Assembly: GCA_034401795.1 (NCBI GenBank)
Contig: CM067374.1
Location: 131,885,262 to 131,949,261, forward strand
Source: Chaetoderma sp. LZ-2023a
Lineage: Eukaryota; Mollusca; Caudofoveata; Chaetodermatida; Chaetodermatidae
Length of the DNA: 64,000 bases
Reading direction: 5' to 3'
The notes beneath the pieces are model-generated. The model did no database searches. It saw nothing but the letters and a program-made list of their open reading frames with translations, and was not told the DNA's origin. Positions 33,108 to 44,288 of the stretch are shown here, piece after piece; position 1 is the stretch's first letter; each line of letters opens with the position of its first letter. The translations under genes were made by a program, and so were the position numbers.

Positions 33108-34346
33108 CAAGAGCTCCAAAAACGTTGCATAATACCCCGCCATGATGACAAACCAATGAATGAGAGCTATCAAAACATATTTCTTCATCAGACCAATCAT
33201 CCTCACGAAGTATGAAAGTGATCCGTTAAACGGTCAAGGAGGTATTGTCCAGAAACCCATTTTCAAGATGGCTGCTGCTGACTGGCGACCATATTGGATT
33301 TCGGATTATCCTAAATTTCGATAAGTTTCTTCACCAGAAATATTCCAACGACCCTATGAAGTGATCCTATAAACGGTAATGGAGATATCATCCAGAAGCC
33401 AACTTTCACGATGACAACCCGTGGCTGGCGGCCATCTTGGAGTTTGGATCATCGTCAATTTCGATAGGTTTTTTTCTCCAGACCTAGTCCAACCTCCCTA
33501 TGAAGTTTCAAAGCGATCCAATAAATTGGAAAAGAGTTAACATACGGAAACCAATTTTCAAGATGGTGGCTGGTGGCAATCTTGAATTTCAGATCATTGT
33601 CAATTTCGATACCTTTCTTCCCCAGATCTAATCCAACCACCCTATGAAGTTTCAAAGCGATCCGATAAACGGTAATGGAGTTATCATCTGGAAACCAATT
33701 TTCAAGATGACCACCGGTCGCTGGCAGCCATCTTGGATTTCGGATCATTGTCAATCTCGATAGGTTTCTTCCCCAGAGGTAGTCGAACCACCCTATGCAG
33801 TTTCATAGCGATCCGATAAACGATAACCGAGTTATCATTCGGAAATCAATTTTCAAGATGGCCGCCCGTGGCTGGTAGCCATCTTGGATTTCGGATCATC
33901 ATCAATTTCGAGAGATTTATTCCCCAGACCTAGCCCAATCACTTCATGAAGTTTCAAACCGATTCGATAAACGGTAACGGAGTTATCATCCGGATTTTCA
34001 AGATGCCGCCAGCCATCTTGGATTTCGGATCATCGTCGATTTCGAGCGCGTCTTCCCCAGGCCTAGCCCAACCACCCTATGAAGTTTCACTGCGATCCGA
34101 CAAACGGTAATTGAGTTATCATCTGGAAACGCATTTTCAAGATGGCCGCCGGTGGCTGGCGCCTATCTTGAATTTCGGATCATCGTCGATTACGATAGGT
34201 TTCTTCCCAAGCCCTAGTCCAACCACCCTATGAAGTTTCAATGCGATTCTACAAACGGTAACAGAGTTATCATCAGGAAACCACTCTGCCACCCGGACGG
34301 CACCATTACATAATAACACGCCAAATTTTTTGGCGGAGTATAAAAA
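33108..34346 (-). repeat. Dispersed element D with about eight 150-bp units
   Basis: Landmark CGATCCGATAAACGGTAA recurs near 33,210, 33,362, 33,512, 33,658, 33,809, 33,960, 34,092 and 34,242, a spacing of about 150 bp (one interval 132). Each unit has TTTCAAGATGG, GCCATCTTGGATTTCGGATC and CCTATGAAGTTTCAAAGCGA. The ends are CAAGAGCTCCAAAAACG and CCAAATTTTTTGGCGGAGTA. A single-unit relative lies at 62,375-62,520. No gene. Confidence 0.85.
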
Positions 34347-34545
34347 TTAATCAGATTCAGTAGTTAGATCCAAGGCCAACCATGGCGTCTTAAAGATTAC
34401 AGATCACTGCCCACATTGCTAAATAATGCTTTGATCCATGCAAATTAGTATTTTGGATAGTGAAGGTTCTTGAATGAAATCCAAACTGGCCACAGACATG
34501 TGTACAAACATTAGAGCATAATCTATAACGGGGATGGTACACCTT

Positions 34546-34910
34546 TCTGTGCTTGAAATTCCATGACTTTTCCATTACCATTCATGACCAAAATTAACAA
34601 ATTCCATGACCTCTGAGAATTAATATCTAGATTTATTCAAAAATAAAACCGGAGTTATTCTGTAAAATGTCTGAATATCGCAACAACCAATCCACGGCCT
34701 TGTTTTGATGAGCTGTTGCCGTGAGTTTTATTGCCTAGAGATTATTGATCATGTTTATGCCAACAGATTTCTTTTTATCTTCCATGATTGCCATTTTCCA
34801 TGACTTTTCCATGACCTATCATTAACAACACTGATTTTCCATGACTTTCTAGGTCCGAAATTAAAATTTTCAAATTCCATGACTTTCCAGGATTTCCATG
34901 ATCAGTACGA
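34546..34910. repeat. TTCCATGACTTTCC-rich dispersed repeat
   Basis: Several copies of TCCATGACTTTTCCATGAC within 360 bases. I recall similar sequence in hAT-type non-autonomous repeats of animals, but termini and target duplication are not resolved here. Confidence 0.4.
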
Positions 34911-35078
34911 ACCTTGCTATAATTACCAATACACAGCCATAAATGTGTACAATATTAAATCATGACCGAGTTGTTCAAAGCACATCCAACATTAACTCTA
35001 TTTTTCATCTTACATAATTCCAGCCATAGCATAATACACAATTACAGCTTTTGGCTCAACCCATTTGTCATAGAAAAT

Positions 35079-35480
35079 GTCAATTTGCAGACCAAGAGAT
35101 GATTTTTGACAAGTTTACCACTGGAATGGCTGGCACAGTTATCGAGCCAGTCATTCCAGTAGTACAATTTCAAAAATAGCTTTGCCAGTCCTTGGTTTGC
35201 AAAATGAACATTTCTCTAGAGCTGTTTTGGCAGGCTTGAGTGCTAAATGGACAATGGTTAGGATTGGTCAGCTTAACCCTTTAATGGCCAAGATTGGTCA
35301 AGAAATTCTAAGATTTTGCTCACTGAATGTTAATTTTTTCAGGCCACCATGACTATTTTTAGAAATCACCACAAGTTTAATTGACTGGATTGCTTATCAA
35401 TTTAGCCATCTATTCCAGTGGTAAATGTTCAAAAATAGTCTTTTATTGGCCAGCAAATGGACATTCTTCAATACCAGAGG
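35079..35480. repeat. Two family B hairpins side by side
   Basis: Palindromes at 35,079-35,205 and about 35,338-35,465. The second is preceded by TTAACCCTTTAATGGCCAAG at 35,274, the family terminus. Confidence 0.75.
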
Positions 35481-35537
35481 CTGTGTTACAATACTACATA
35501 GTTAACAGGATTCATAGACCTGCAGAATGAAATTCCA

Positions 35538-36877
35538 TGAAAGAGATGGACACAAGCTCGCCTCGTTGGTAGATGAAAGTAACGATATTTATGTTTGTAT
35601 CCGGGCCTGATCTGACTATTCTACTAGAAGATGATGGTAAGATACGGTGGTCTTCCAGAGTGAACTATTAAGAACTCAAACTCTTGCCTTGAGATAAAAT
35701 TTCAAGGTGATAATTTTATTCTCCTACATTAACTGTACAATAATACTACAACATAGAATTGACTTTTACTCTCATGTATAGAAGTTAAAATTGACTTTAT
35801 AAGTTTTGCCTATTTATCCTACATTACTAGTTTCGCTATCTTATGTTTCTATATGACTAGTATTACTCCCAGGCTCGGCTGGTCTGCTATACTATCAAAA
35901 CCTAACTGTTCTTGCCTACTCCAATATATTCAGCAAGAACATTCGATACAAAGGACGGACCTCGACGAAAAGCAAAGTGCCCATTATATACTCTTTTGAG
36001 TTTTGCGCCCACGTTCGTTTGGCTTATCTTCCCCAGAGTTTGATCGGATGCCCATTGATTGTGACGTCATCCTGACTAATCAAACTCCGACTTCCCCTTC
36101 TAGGACGAGAATGTTGAGCGTGGTCGAACCGGTTTGGGCTGGTTCTGCTTTGATGCGATCTGTCAGCTAACCAACAACATTACCGAATGTGTTGTTGTTG
36201 CATGTCTCTTCTTGAGGGACATATAGTTGATATACAAATTTAGATAAATTTAGATTGTTTCACTTATTCCTACAGGACGCTACAATGTCTCTGTCCTGTC
36301 CCTTGCCTACTAGGCATCTGCCTGTAGGATAGGAAGGTTAATAGCACGTGAGCTACCTGAGCTCATCACCAGCTGGTGTTGTTGTGCTTTCTATAGGGAG
36401 TCGACATGCTGACTGTCGTCCCTAAATGTTAACCATCATTCAGTCCGTCGCGTCCAAACCTATCGATTCTTATTGCTTGATTATTTACTAAACTACTGGC
36501 CAAAACAGCTGCTGAATATCCTGAAAGTGTGTGCAGATCCCACATCACCACTTCCATCCTCAACTATTGACAGATATCATCAACCAAGAACCGGTGGTCC
36601 TTTCCCATCCTATTCGATTTCTAGCTCAATCCTGACTTAATACAGTTATCAGTTTCGCATCAGTTTCGCATCGTTTTCCCTGAAACTGTGTTTCGGCAGC
36701 ACTGGCCGATATCAACCAGTGCAGCGGTCCTTCTGCGTATTATCGGATGATGCTTATCGTGCTACACCGTTCATTAGCTCACCTGGTATTTTCAAAGATG
36801 AATTTCATTAAGGTCTTACGCATAAATATAAGATGTCCATAGGGTCATGACTCCCACTAGACAATCCGATATCTACA
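35538..36877 (-). repeat. 3' LTR (1,340 bp)
   Basis: Direct repeat of 44,289-45,637. Read on the minus strand it begins TGTAGATATCGG and ends CATCTCTTTCA, giving the standard TG...CA. It contains a TGACGTCA site at 36,062. Confidence 0.93.
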
Positions 36878-36905
36878 CATGCCCCTCAACCAAAGTTAAT
36901 TAACC
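36878..36905 (-). promoter_or_regulatory. Likely polypurine tract
   Basis: Immediately upstream of the 3' LTR on the minus strand the sequence is TTGAGGGGCATG before TGTAGAT, a plausible primer site for plus-strand DNA synthesis. Confidence 0.5.
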
Positions 36906-37400
36906 ATCTCTTAAGGCCTTAAGAGAGCATCAATTAACTCGTTGTAAAACATCAACAACAAAACCACCCTATACCAGCGGCTCCCCAAAACGGATAACAA
37001 TAGTAATCAATCAAATAAACACGTAATGCATCGTAACGGCATTCACAACTCTAGGGCAATGCCATAGACAACGATGCATATAACCTTAATCCGACAGTGC
37101 AAATATCATTACAACTCATATAAATGTTCCTACGCCCTGGCACAGAATGTCATGCGCAAATGACTGTACCAGGGTATATAACTATACAAACATACCCGTC
37201 CGGGTAACGGAATATCATGCGCAAATGACCGTCCCCGGAAACACATTAATACCATCATTAAACGTGGACGTAATCATCGTCTCACGTGTAAATTAACAAA
37301 GATATACAATACAATACAATACAATACAATCCATTACAATACAACACCACTGACGTCCCAGATGCATAATGGCTTCGCAGTGACACAATAAAAGTTAGTG
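36906..37400. other. Non-coding stretch between env and 3' LTR
   Basis: No open frame of note. A (ACAAT)n pentanucleotide repeat lies at about 37,309-37,347. Confidence 0.6.
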
Positions 37401-39297
37401 TTATAAAGTCACATTTACCGATAGATCATCATAGTTTACACCAACATTAGGTCCGGCACATAGCTCCACGTCGATCCCGCCATCGGCCGTTGGGTCGATC
37501 TCATTCCTGGTCGCATTAGGCAACGACCCGGCCAACATCCTCAGCGGCTCTGGCATAACTGCAGGTAACCTCGGCCTCTGAGGTCGGATCTCACGTGGCG
37601 CACTCCTATGGGCCGCCGGTGGCTTGCATTTTATCCACAACCACATGCGGTTTAATACTCCACACTTATACAATATAACTACCGCAACAAGCACCAGAAC
37701 GAAGGAGCCCGTTGAATAGGATACAACAGATCGTACCCCGATGCCATCGACCATCACTGGGTCGATTGCGGACAATGGTGCTAGTGGCACGTTCTTAGAC
37801 TTCTGTAAATGGTTCCAGGGATGTACTTTTAAATGATCAACGATCATGGACTGATTAAGGACGCCAGTCACATCCAAATGGGGCATCTCAATGGCCAGGC
37901 TAATCCGAGAGTACATCCGACTGTAAGACGCTACAGGTTCGAATTGCCAACCCTTGCCACTATAAACACACTTTCCAGACATCAACGCATACACACCACT
38001 TTCCACATTGCATCGGTCAGTCAGTGACCCATCACAGTGAATTTATATAGTCTCACCAAACGTTTGCAACACTACGCCTATTTTGCTATTGGCAAACAGT
38101 TTGCTAGATGTTTCATTTGATTCGGAGAGCTGAATATTACAAGCGCTGTCGGTGGTATTGGTTAACAGGCTTACAATATATGGAACATGGGTCTTGTCGA
38201 CCCGTAGTGGACCATGACACACTCGGGGTTCCTCCCCGCGACATTCGGATGGCGTGAAGTACCATCCAGTCTTGGTGTCGAGACCGATGCTGGTCCACGT
38301 GATCATTACTTGCATGTTGTATCCCCTCGCATTTAGAGGTTCCGGCCACGAATGCACCCCGTATTCGATATATTTGCCCCCGTCAATTAGCGGTAATGTC
38401 GCTACGTAATGGAGTCGTGAGTCGTCTTTCGACAAAGGATACATGACCACGTTGCGGTAGTACCACTGATATGAACGTATCAGTCGATTTCCCACACTAA
38501 CTTGTTTGGCCACAGAAGTGAGGTCAGCAGGACTGAATAATTCTTCCGTTAGTCTACCTAACTCTAGGGATGCAGTTTGTCTATGAAACTGTGCTGCTGC
38601 CTTCTGGTAGCTATGCACCACACTTTCGGCAGAGTCGATAATGTGTCCAAGTCGCACTAATGCATATAAGTCGGCTTGTCGGGCGGCGTGCACCTTAAAC
38701 ATATCACTCACATTTCTAGTCAAGTCCACTAGACTATCGGTAACTTCGTTGATACGATCAACGTTGGTATTGATCCCTATGAATGCCAGTTTCACGTGGG
38801 TCGCTAGTTTGTTGGAGAAATGTACCAAACGATTCATGTCCCTCAAAGCAACTTTGACTACCTCTTTAATTGCATCTATATCACCAGAGGTAGTGGTACC
38901 GAATAGAGACGAGGCTATGTCCCCGACAAAGTCAAATAAGCCACGTTTGTGTCGTTTACTGTCTCTACTCACCATAGTTTGTTGTGTCCTAACAGCGATC
39001 TTCTTAATATTGTTAACACAATGTTGCAAACCGAAGTTTGTCTTGATTGCCCAATGAAGTCTTTTGACTGATGTCCGCAATAAGAACACGAAATCGCACT
39101 AACCATTCAAGAAATTTGGCAGGCAAATAAGGGTGGTCGATAGACACCACTACGGTCCATTCAGCACAGATAACAGATATATCCTTGGGATTAGTTATCA
39201 TTACCCCGTTCGGTAATCTATGTACACTAGACTTTTTACACAGTCCATCTACTAAACTCACTAGAGCTACTACCACTCCTAATCGTAAAATATACAT
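37401..39297 (-). pseudogene. env: Envelope, errantivirus/baculovirus-F-like, disrupted
   Basis: A class I fusion-type surface glycoprotein, which in functional relatives drives membrane fusion. The start at 39,297 opens a signal peptide (MYILRLGVVVALVSLVDGLC). Near 39,090-39,100 the sense frame changes. The middle block (38,046-39,089) carries a furin-type RHKR cleavage site followed by GLFDFVGDIASSLFG, the conserved fusion-peptide signature of gypsy Env and baculovirus F proteins, then a long helical region and an NTT sequon. A TAA stop at 38,043-38,045 interrupts the frame. The C-terminal block (37,401-38,042) has a transmembrane run (about 20 residues around SFVLVLVAVVILYKCG) and a cytoplasmic tail of about 90 residues. 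One frameshift plus one stop make it a pseudogene as written. Confidence 0.88.
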
Positions 39298-39382
39298 GAT
39301 GGCTAGACTAATGCGATACTACTAGTACAGTGGTTATCAGAGATTCAAGCTTATCTCTGGCTGCATCGCCTTATAACCGCCT

Positions 39383-39688
39383 CTATACAGCTGACGAAGT
39401 CCTCGTATAGGGCGTGGCCAAACGCACCAATCCTGGCATGTGACCGCGCTTGCGCAGAAAGTATGGGTGTGATGGAAGCGTTTCCATTGGCTCGTGGGCA
39501 GGCTTGGGTACATCCTCCGAGGTGTCCATCACAATTGTATGCAGAGTTTCGATGGTTTCACTCCGTGACTCATGGTTTCGAGTCCCACTCGCACCGGGCT
39601 GACTGCTGTTGTTGTCAACCCTCTTACCCACCTTGCTCACCCTTGGCTCCTCACCAGAAGTTGGTCGCTTCCGACTAGCCCTATTCAT
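39383..39688 (-). CDS. Pol C-terminal or accessory ORF, 101 aa
   Basis: A polar ORF between integrase and env, overlapping the last codons of integrase by eight bases in another frame. It ends with SHPYFLRKRGHMPG, similar to the short arginine-rich (Y-x-L-R-x-R) motif often found at the C-terminal end of gypsy polyproteins. Probably the tail of pol in a shifted frame, or a separate small protein. Confidence 0.45.
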   Translation of the reverse strand: MNRASRKRPTSGEEPRVSKVGKRVDNNSSQPGASGTRNHESRSETIETLHTIVMDTSEDVPKPAHEPMETLPSHPYFLRKRGHMPGLVRLATPYTRTSSAV

Positions 39689-40862
39689 GGGATGGCTCAG
39701 AGGAGACTTTCACCGGCAACGGTTCAGACTCGGGTACACTTATCCTGGGGTAATGGCTGGCCTTCATACCTTCCACGGGGTTATAAATAGGGCGTGGTCG
39801 TACCTTGTCCCAGCACATCTCTGAGTCGACTACATGCAACTTAGATATGTTAAGCACGCGCACCTTCCCAGACCTTTGATGGCAGACATGAGCCACCGGC
39901 CCATTGATCTTAAAGATCTCGTATTCGGGGTCACTGCGAGAGGTCAACTTCATCCTCTCCTCAGCTTTCACCACCACCGAATCCCCCACCTTAAACTCAC
40001 CAGCGTTTGCACGCCTATCGATTTGTTCCCTGTGAACTTCTCGAGACCTAGCCGTTCCCTCACGAGCGTGCAGCAAGGCATTGTTGAAACAAGTCAGTCT
40101 CTGACCAAGGTCCTGAGACGCATCAATCGGAATGGCCAACGGAAGTCTTGCTCGTCGGCCGTACGTCAGATAAAATGGCGTATATCTGGTCGTGGAATGC
40201 CTAGTACTGCGGTACGCCGTTAAAGCAGCACCTAACTCATCTTCCCACTCACGAGATGCGTTGTTCACCCCTTTCTGGATCAACTCCTTAAGAGTGCGAT
40301 TGAACCTCTCAGTACGTCCATTGGTCTGCGGATGGTATGGACTCAATCGTCTATGATCTATACCGTGTTCATGAAATCATTCTTCCAGAGATTTGGAACA
40401 AAACTCCTTACCCTGATCAGTTATTACAATCTCAGGGACCCCATGACGAGCGACATACACATTGAAGAACCTATCTTCAACATTCTGAGATGTCTTGGCA
40501 GCAATCGGGTATGCTTCTGCCCATGCAGAACAGTGATCGATTATCATCATGATATACAGATTACCTTTAGTCGACTCCAATAGTGGACCGATCAAATCCA
40601 TACCAATTATCTGGCTCGGGTAATTGGCCATGGACATCTCACTATACCTTGGTCGAGTCATGACGGGTCGATTGACCTGGCACGTCGTACATGTCTCCAG
40701 CATGCGTACCACATCTTTCCTTAAAGACGTCCATACAAACGAATCCCTTACCATACCGATGGTCTTCTGCAGACCTTGGCGACCAGCTCGTTCATGAGCC
40801 ATCCGGAGCACATGCCCTCGGAACAGGGTAGGTAGGAGGATTCTGGGGTACTCAGCGTCCAA
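39681..40862 (-). pseudogene. Integrase, interrupted by a stop
   Basis: Retroviral-type integrase, which inserts the cDNA into host DNA. Upstream block 40,377-40,862: an HHCC zinc finger (HERAG... with CTTC) and the first two catalytic acidic residues, in MDLIGPL and ITDQGKEF. Downstream block 39,681-40,346, same frame: SPYHPQTNGRTERFN with the third catalytic residue Glu, then a basic C-terminal domain (FKVGDSVVVKAEERMK). A TGA at 40,377-40,379 lies between them. A frame change near 40,862-40,870 separates it from RNase H. Confidence 0.88.
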
Positions 40863-40869
40863 GGGGTAA

Positions 40870-41485
40870 CTAAAGAATACAAAATACCGTCCGTAACCAT
40901 ATACTCCTCCGGTGTGTTCTTAAACAACTCCGGGTATTCCTTGGTTTGCTCGGTACACAACTCGTCGTAGGGAATGTCGAACGCCTCTAGAGGGATGTGT
41001 GGTAGCACACCCTCATCGACATCTGGTATTACAAAGTCACCTGTATCTATTGTAGCGACTTCCACCAGACGACGTAACCTGGAAAACATGTCCGCTCGAA
41101 TATTCTTCGAGCCTTGGATGTACTCAATCTTACACCCATACTCAGCTATCAGTACCGCCCAGCGCTGAACCTTCGTGTTCTTAACCTCTCCCACAAACAA
41201 ACTCTTGAGGGGTTTGTGGTCAGTATACACGGTAAACTGCGCACCAAATAGATAAGGCCTAAGCTTCTTCAATGCATATATCACAGCATAAGCTTCCTTC
41301 TCTATTACGGGCCAATTCAACTGACTGTCTTTAAGAGTAGAGCTAACATATTGGATCACCCGCTCGATACCCCTGTCATCTACCTGTACCAATATCGCAC
41401 CTATTGCAACACTAGAAGCATCAGTATACAGTCTATATGGGGCATTTAAATTCGGATATGTGAGAACCGTCTCACTACACAACAA
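40870..41485 (-). pseudogene. RNase H domain of pol
   Basis: Degrades RNA of the RNA-DNA hybrid. YRLYTDASSVAIGAIL holds the first catalytic Asp; IEKEAYAVIYALKKLRPYL holds the Glu; VYTDHKPLKSL holds the next Asp; and GSKNIRADMFSRL matches the C-terminal (usually NxxADxLSR) motif. The frame differs from RT and integrase on either side, and the connection region before it is missing. Confidence 0.9.
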
Positions 41486-41498
41486 GTTCTGTAATTTC

Positions 41499-41906
41499 TT
41501 AAACGCTTGCCTGAGGAGCTACTCCTTGTGCGGAAATACGATATCCTAACAAATCTACTGACGGTCTAGCAAAATCGCACTTCTTTTTCTTAACTTGCAA
41601 ATTATACTCTCGTACCTTGCGCATGACCGTACGCAAGTGCTGTGCATGTTCCGTTGGATTTCGTGAATATACGACTATATCATCTACGAAAACATGCAGA
41701 TATCTTCCCACAAATTCTCGGAAGATATCATTCATTGCACTCTGAAATACGGCACCTGCGTTTGCAAAACCGAATGGCATCCGAATCCATTCGAACAAAC
41801 CTTCACTGCAGACGAACGCTGTCTTCTCTATGTCTTGGCTGTCCATTGGTATCTGCCAATAGCCAGACTTCAAGTCCATAGTTGAAAATATTGTTGCGCC
41901 GCACAT
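41499..41906 (-). pseudogene. Reverse transcriptase fragment
   Basis: Palm domain only: FSTMDLKSGYWQI (first catalytic Asp), EWIRMPFGFANAGAVFQ and VFVDDIVVYS (the FVDD catalytic pair), ending GYRISAQGVAP. The fingers upstream and the thumb/connection downstream are missing. Only about 110 bases separate it from protease and about 15 from RNase H, where relatives have several hundred. Two internal deletions are therefore inferred. Confidence 0.92.
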
Positions 41907-42019
41907 AGAGTAAAAAATCGATAGTCAATCTTTGCATTTCCCAGGTGCAAATCATCCGCTCCCAGCAAACATTCATGCCTCATTCTCGCTACTACCGTAC
42001 TCAGAATAGGTCAGGCGTT

Positions 42020-42256
42020 CTAGAATTTTACTTGGGTTTCCCCCAAAAGCTCTATTGGGGAACCATTTACAGCTAAGAGCGTCTTCGCTCTTTTCAATGG
42101 CCTAGCATTTAACATGCTACGCCATATATCCTTGCGAATCAAGGATGTGCTAGCACCAGTATCCACTAAGGCATGCAGGTACTCACCTTGATCCATTGGA
42201 CTGGTTAAATTCATTTGTAGACGGATGAAAAACCGCTCGGTCGGTGTTCTCACCAA
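42020..42256 (-). pseudogene. Aspartic protease fragment
   Basis: LHALVDTGASTSLI is the retropepsin active-site motif (DTGA). The ORF ends at 42,020 just after LLGETQVKF, short of the usual C-terminal flap and GRD-like region, because of the deletion before RT. Confidence 0.82.
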
Positions 42257-42270
42257 CGGTTTTCTCCGTC

Positions 42271-42789
42271 TTAGTTTAACGGACTCCTTTGCCCGCTAAC
42301 AACTTCTGCATAGCTATCATGATGGTCTGATGAATCATGTCCGACACCGTATGAATAACGGCCATGTTCATCAGTACCTTCGTCGGTTAAAACAAATCCA
42401 TCGCGATCCTCGTACTCGTTGCGGTCGCGCATTCTATTGTTCAAATCTTTGCGAAGATTTCTGGAGCATTCACGAGGTGTGGTCTGTCTTTCTTCCTGAC
42501 GCTGATCATTAATTTCGTCAATGTCTATGCTTTCACTTCTAGGACATTTCATTGTCCTTCTGGGTTGGTCTATGGCTGGCACTACTGGGGGCCGGTCCTG
42601 CCTGCGTGCTTCTTGCAGACAGTTTCTGATGAAATGCCCCTCTTGGCCACATCTAAAGCAGGTTACCGGGTTCGCTGGACCTGTTCTTCTATCAAGGTAC
42701 CCAGCAAAACTGTTGCTGTATCTGGCACAATCCTGGGCCATGTGCCCTTCCCTGCCGCAGTTAAAACATGTCATCGGCGGTCTTTGGGG
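42271..42789 (-). pseudogene. gag: Gag C-terminal extension with two zinc knuckles
   Basis: In the same frame as gag but after its stop. It contains [14 protein letters not shown] and [14 protein letters not shown], both C-X2-C-X4-H-X4-C nucleocapsid knuckles that bind the element's RNA. With the knuckle at the end of the previous block this gives three. The separating TGA (42,790-42,792) could be a CGA-to-TGA change at a CpG. Confidence 0.85.
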
Positions 42790-43906
42790 TCACGGACGTA
42801 TCGCTACTTTCTTGGGCGTGTTCATAGGTGGCTGTACTGCCTGCCGACACTCGCTTTTATAATGTCCCACCCTCCCGCAGTTGTAGCATGTGATGTGCAG
42901 TGCATTCTTAGGAGATGCTGGTCTAGGGACTGGACTGCATCGTTTCGGTGGCGGTGTCACGACCTTCTTTACGGATGGGGCTCTTCTAGGAACCGGTTTC
43001 GGCGCTTCGTCAGCTACTTGCAAGTCCCTGACTAAGCCGCATAGCTGCTCAATCATCTTCGACTGCTGGATGATCTGGCGTTTCAAGCTTTTGATGACTA
43101 GCCAAATCTTGCGTTCCTCATCGGCCTCTAAAACCCCAACTTCCACACATTCCTCAATCCTGTCATCTATTTTCATGGCCCGCAACAAGTCATTGCAGGT
43201 TTCTTCTTCCTCGGCGATTTCTATCGCCCGAGCTAACATGTTCGCCCGTTTGCATATGATTCTTTTGCTCAACCCCCGATCGCCCAGAGTTCTGAGATAA
43301 ATCCCCAGAATGGTGCGGCGGTTGTCACCATTCTCATTGGGGTAAGCACGCTGGCTGGCCTCTTTGTCACGACGATTGAATGATATAATCGTCTCATTCC
43401 GTCTTTGTCGCATACCCTCCAGGTCATACTGTATGCGCTCACCTTCGTTCGTGGAGACGAAATTCATCATTATGAAGCCTCGGAATTCGTCACAGGTGAC
43501 GTCCTCCCTGACCTTCCCTACTAGAAAACCATCTATAGCCCTAGATACCTGTCCCCGGGCTGCTCTGGTGAGTATATAGGCAGGTATGCCTTCTCGGCAC
43601 CCCTCATTGGCTACCCACGCCCTCCTTGTTTCGTCTAAGAAGGTCCTCACTTCTTCGGGCACTACCCCGTCGCCTGGCTGGATACGATAAACAGTATCCC
43701 TGATTTCTCTTCTGTATACCCGAGCTGTTTCTCGCCTGTCACTACTCTTTACTATGGCCCCCACCATTGCCATCCCCATCGTCTGCATAGCAGCCACTGT
43801 CTCGGGTCTTAATTCAGCAATGGGTCTTTCTACGGGGGGGGGGGGGGGGGGAGGGGGGGGGGCGGGGGGGCAGTGTCGGGTCATCGGGTCTTCTTGGAGC
43901 TGCCAT
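42790..43906 (-). pseudogene. gag: Gag capsid/nucleocapsid
   Basis: Structural protein forming the particle. The most likely start is the ATG at 43,906 (MAAPRRPDDP), but a long C/G homopolymer at about 43,836-43,867 puts that start out of frame with the main ORF, which is open from an ATG at 43,884. After a proline tract the capsid region runs to CYNCGRVGHYKSEC, a single zinc knuckle near 42,850, and then the TGA. The homopolymer length is unreliable in sequencing, so this frameshift may not be real. Confidence 0.85.
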
Positions 43907-44288
43907 CTTTTACTACTATCGGTAGTCTAGGGAAATAATGACTCTTGTCAACCGTGGTTGCTCAGGGCAGTTTATTTCTGTGGTGATTTTTACAATGGAG
44001 TTATCACTGTACTCGCGATGTTGAATCACCTTAGTGGTCTCAGACTGTTGGGCTGCTTCTAAGAAGACTTGTACTCTGTCTGCGAGATCTTTGTGGACTA
44101 ATGTAGCCGGTCATCCTACTTGCGCTTGGGCCATATGGGTTATGTACTCACAGTTCTTTTCTCTCTGGATCCTGGCAGGGTCGCCTCTGAAGATTTTTGG
44201 TGTCTTCGGGTTCTCGTTAATTATAGTCTCTTCCGACCTCGGTAAGGCTTGTATGTGCGGTTGCTGCGACAACCAGTCTTACCGATGA
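43907..44288 (-). other. 5' leader of the retroelement
   Basis: Between gag and the 5' LTR. I see no clear tRNA primer-binding site directly at the LTR edge; a TGGTTGTCGCAG stretch begins about 15 bases into the leader. No gene. Confidence 0.5.

Noticed and set aside
33108..34346. Possible CRISPR or gene-family array
   Set aside because: The 150-bp units are similar over their whole length and lack conserved repeat/unique spacer structure or coding frames.
38641..43579. Several plus-strand frames of 60-156 codons across the retroelement
   Set aside because: They are antisense shadows of gag, pol and env on the minus strand.
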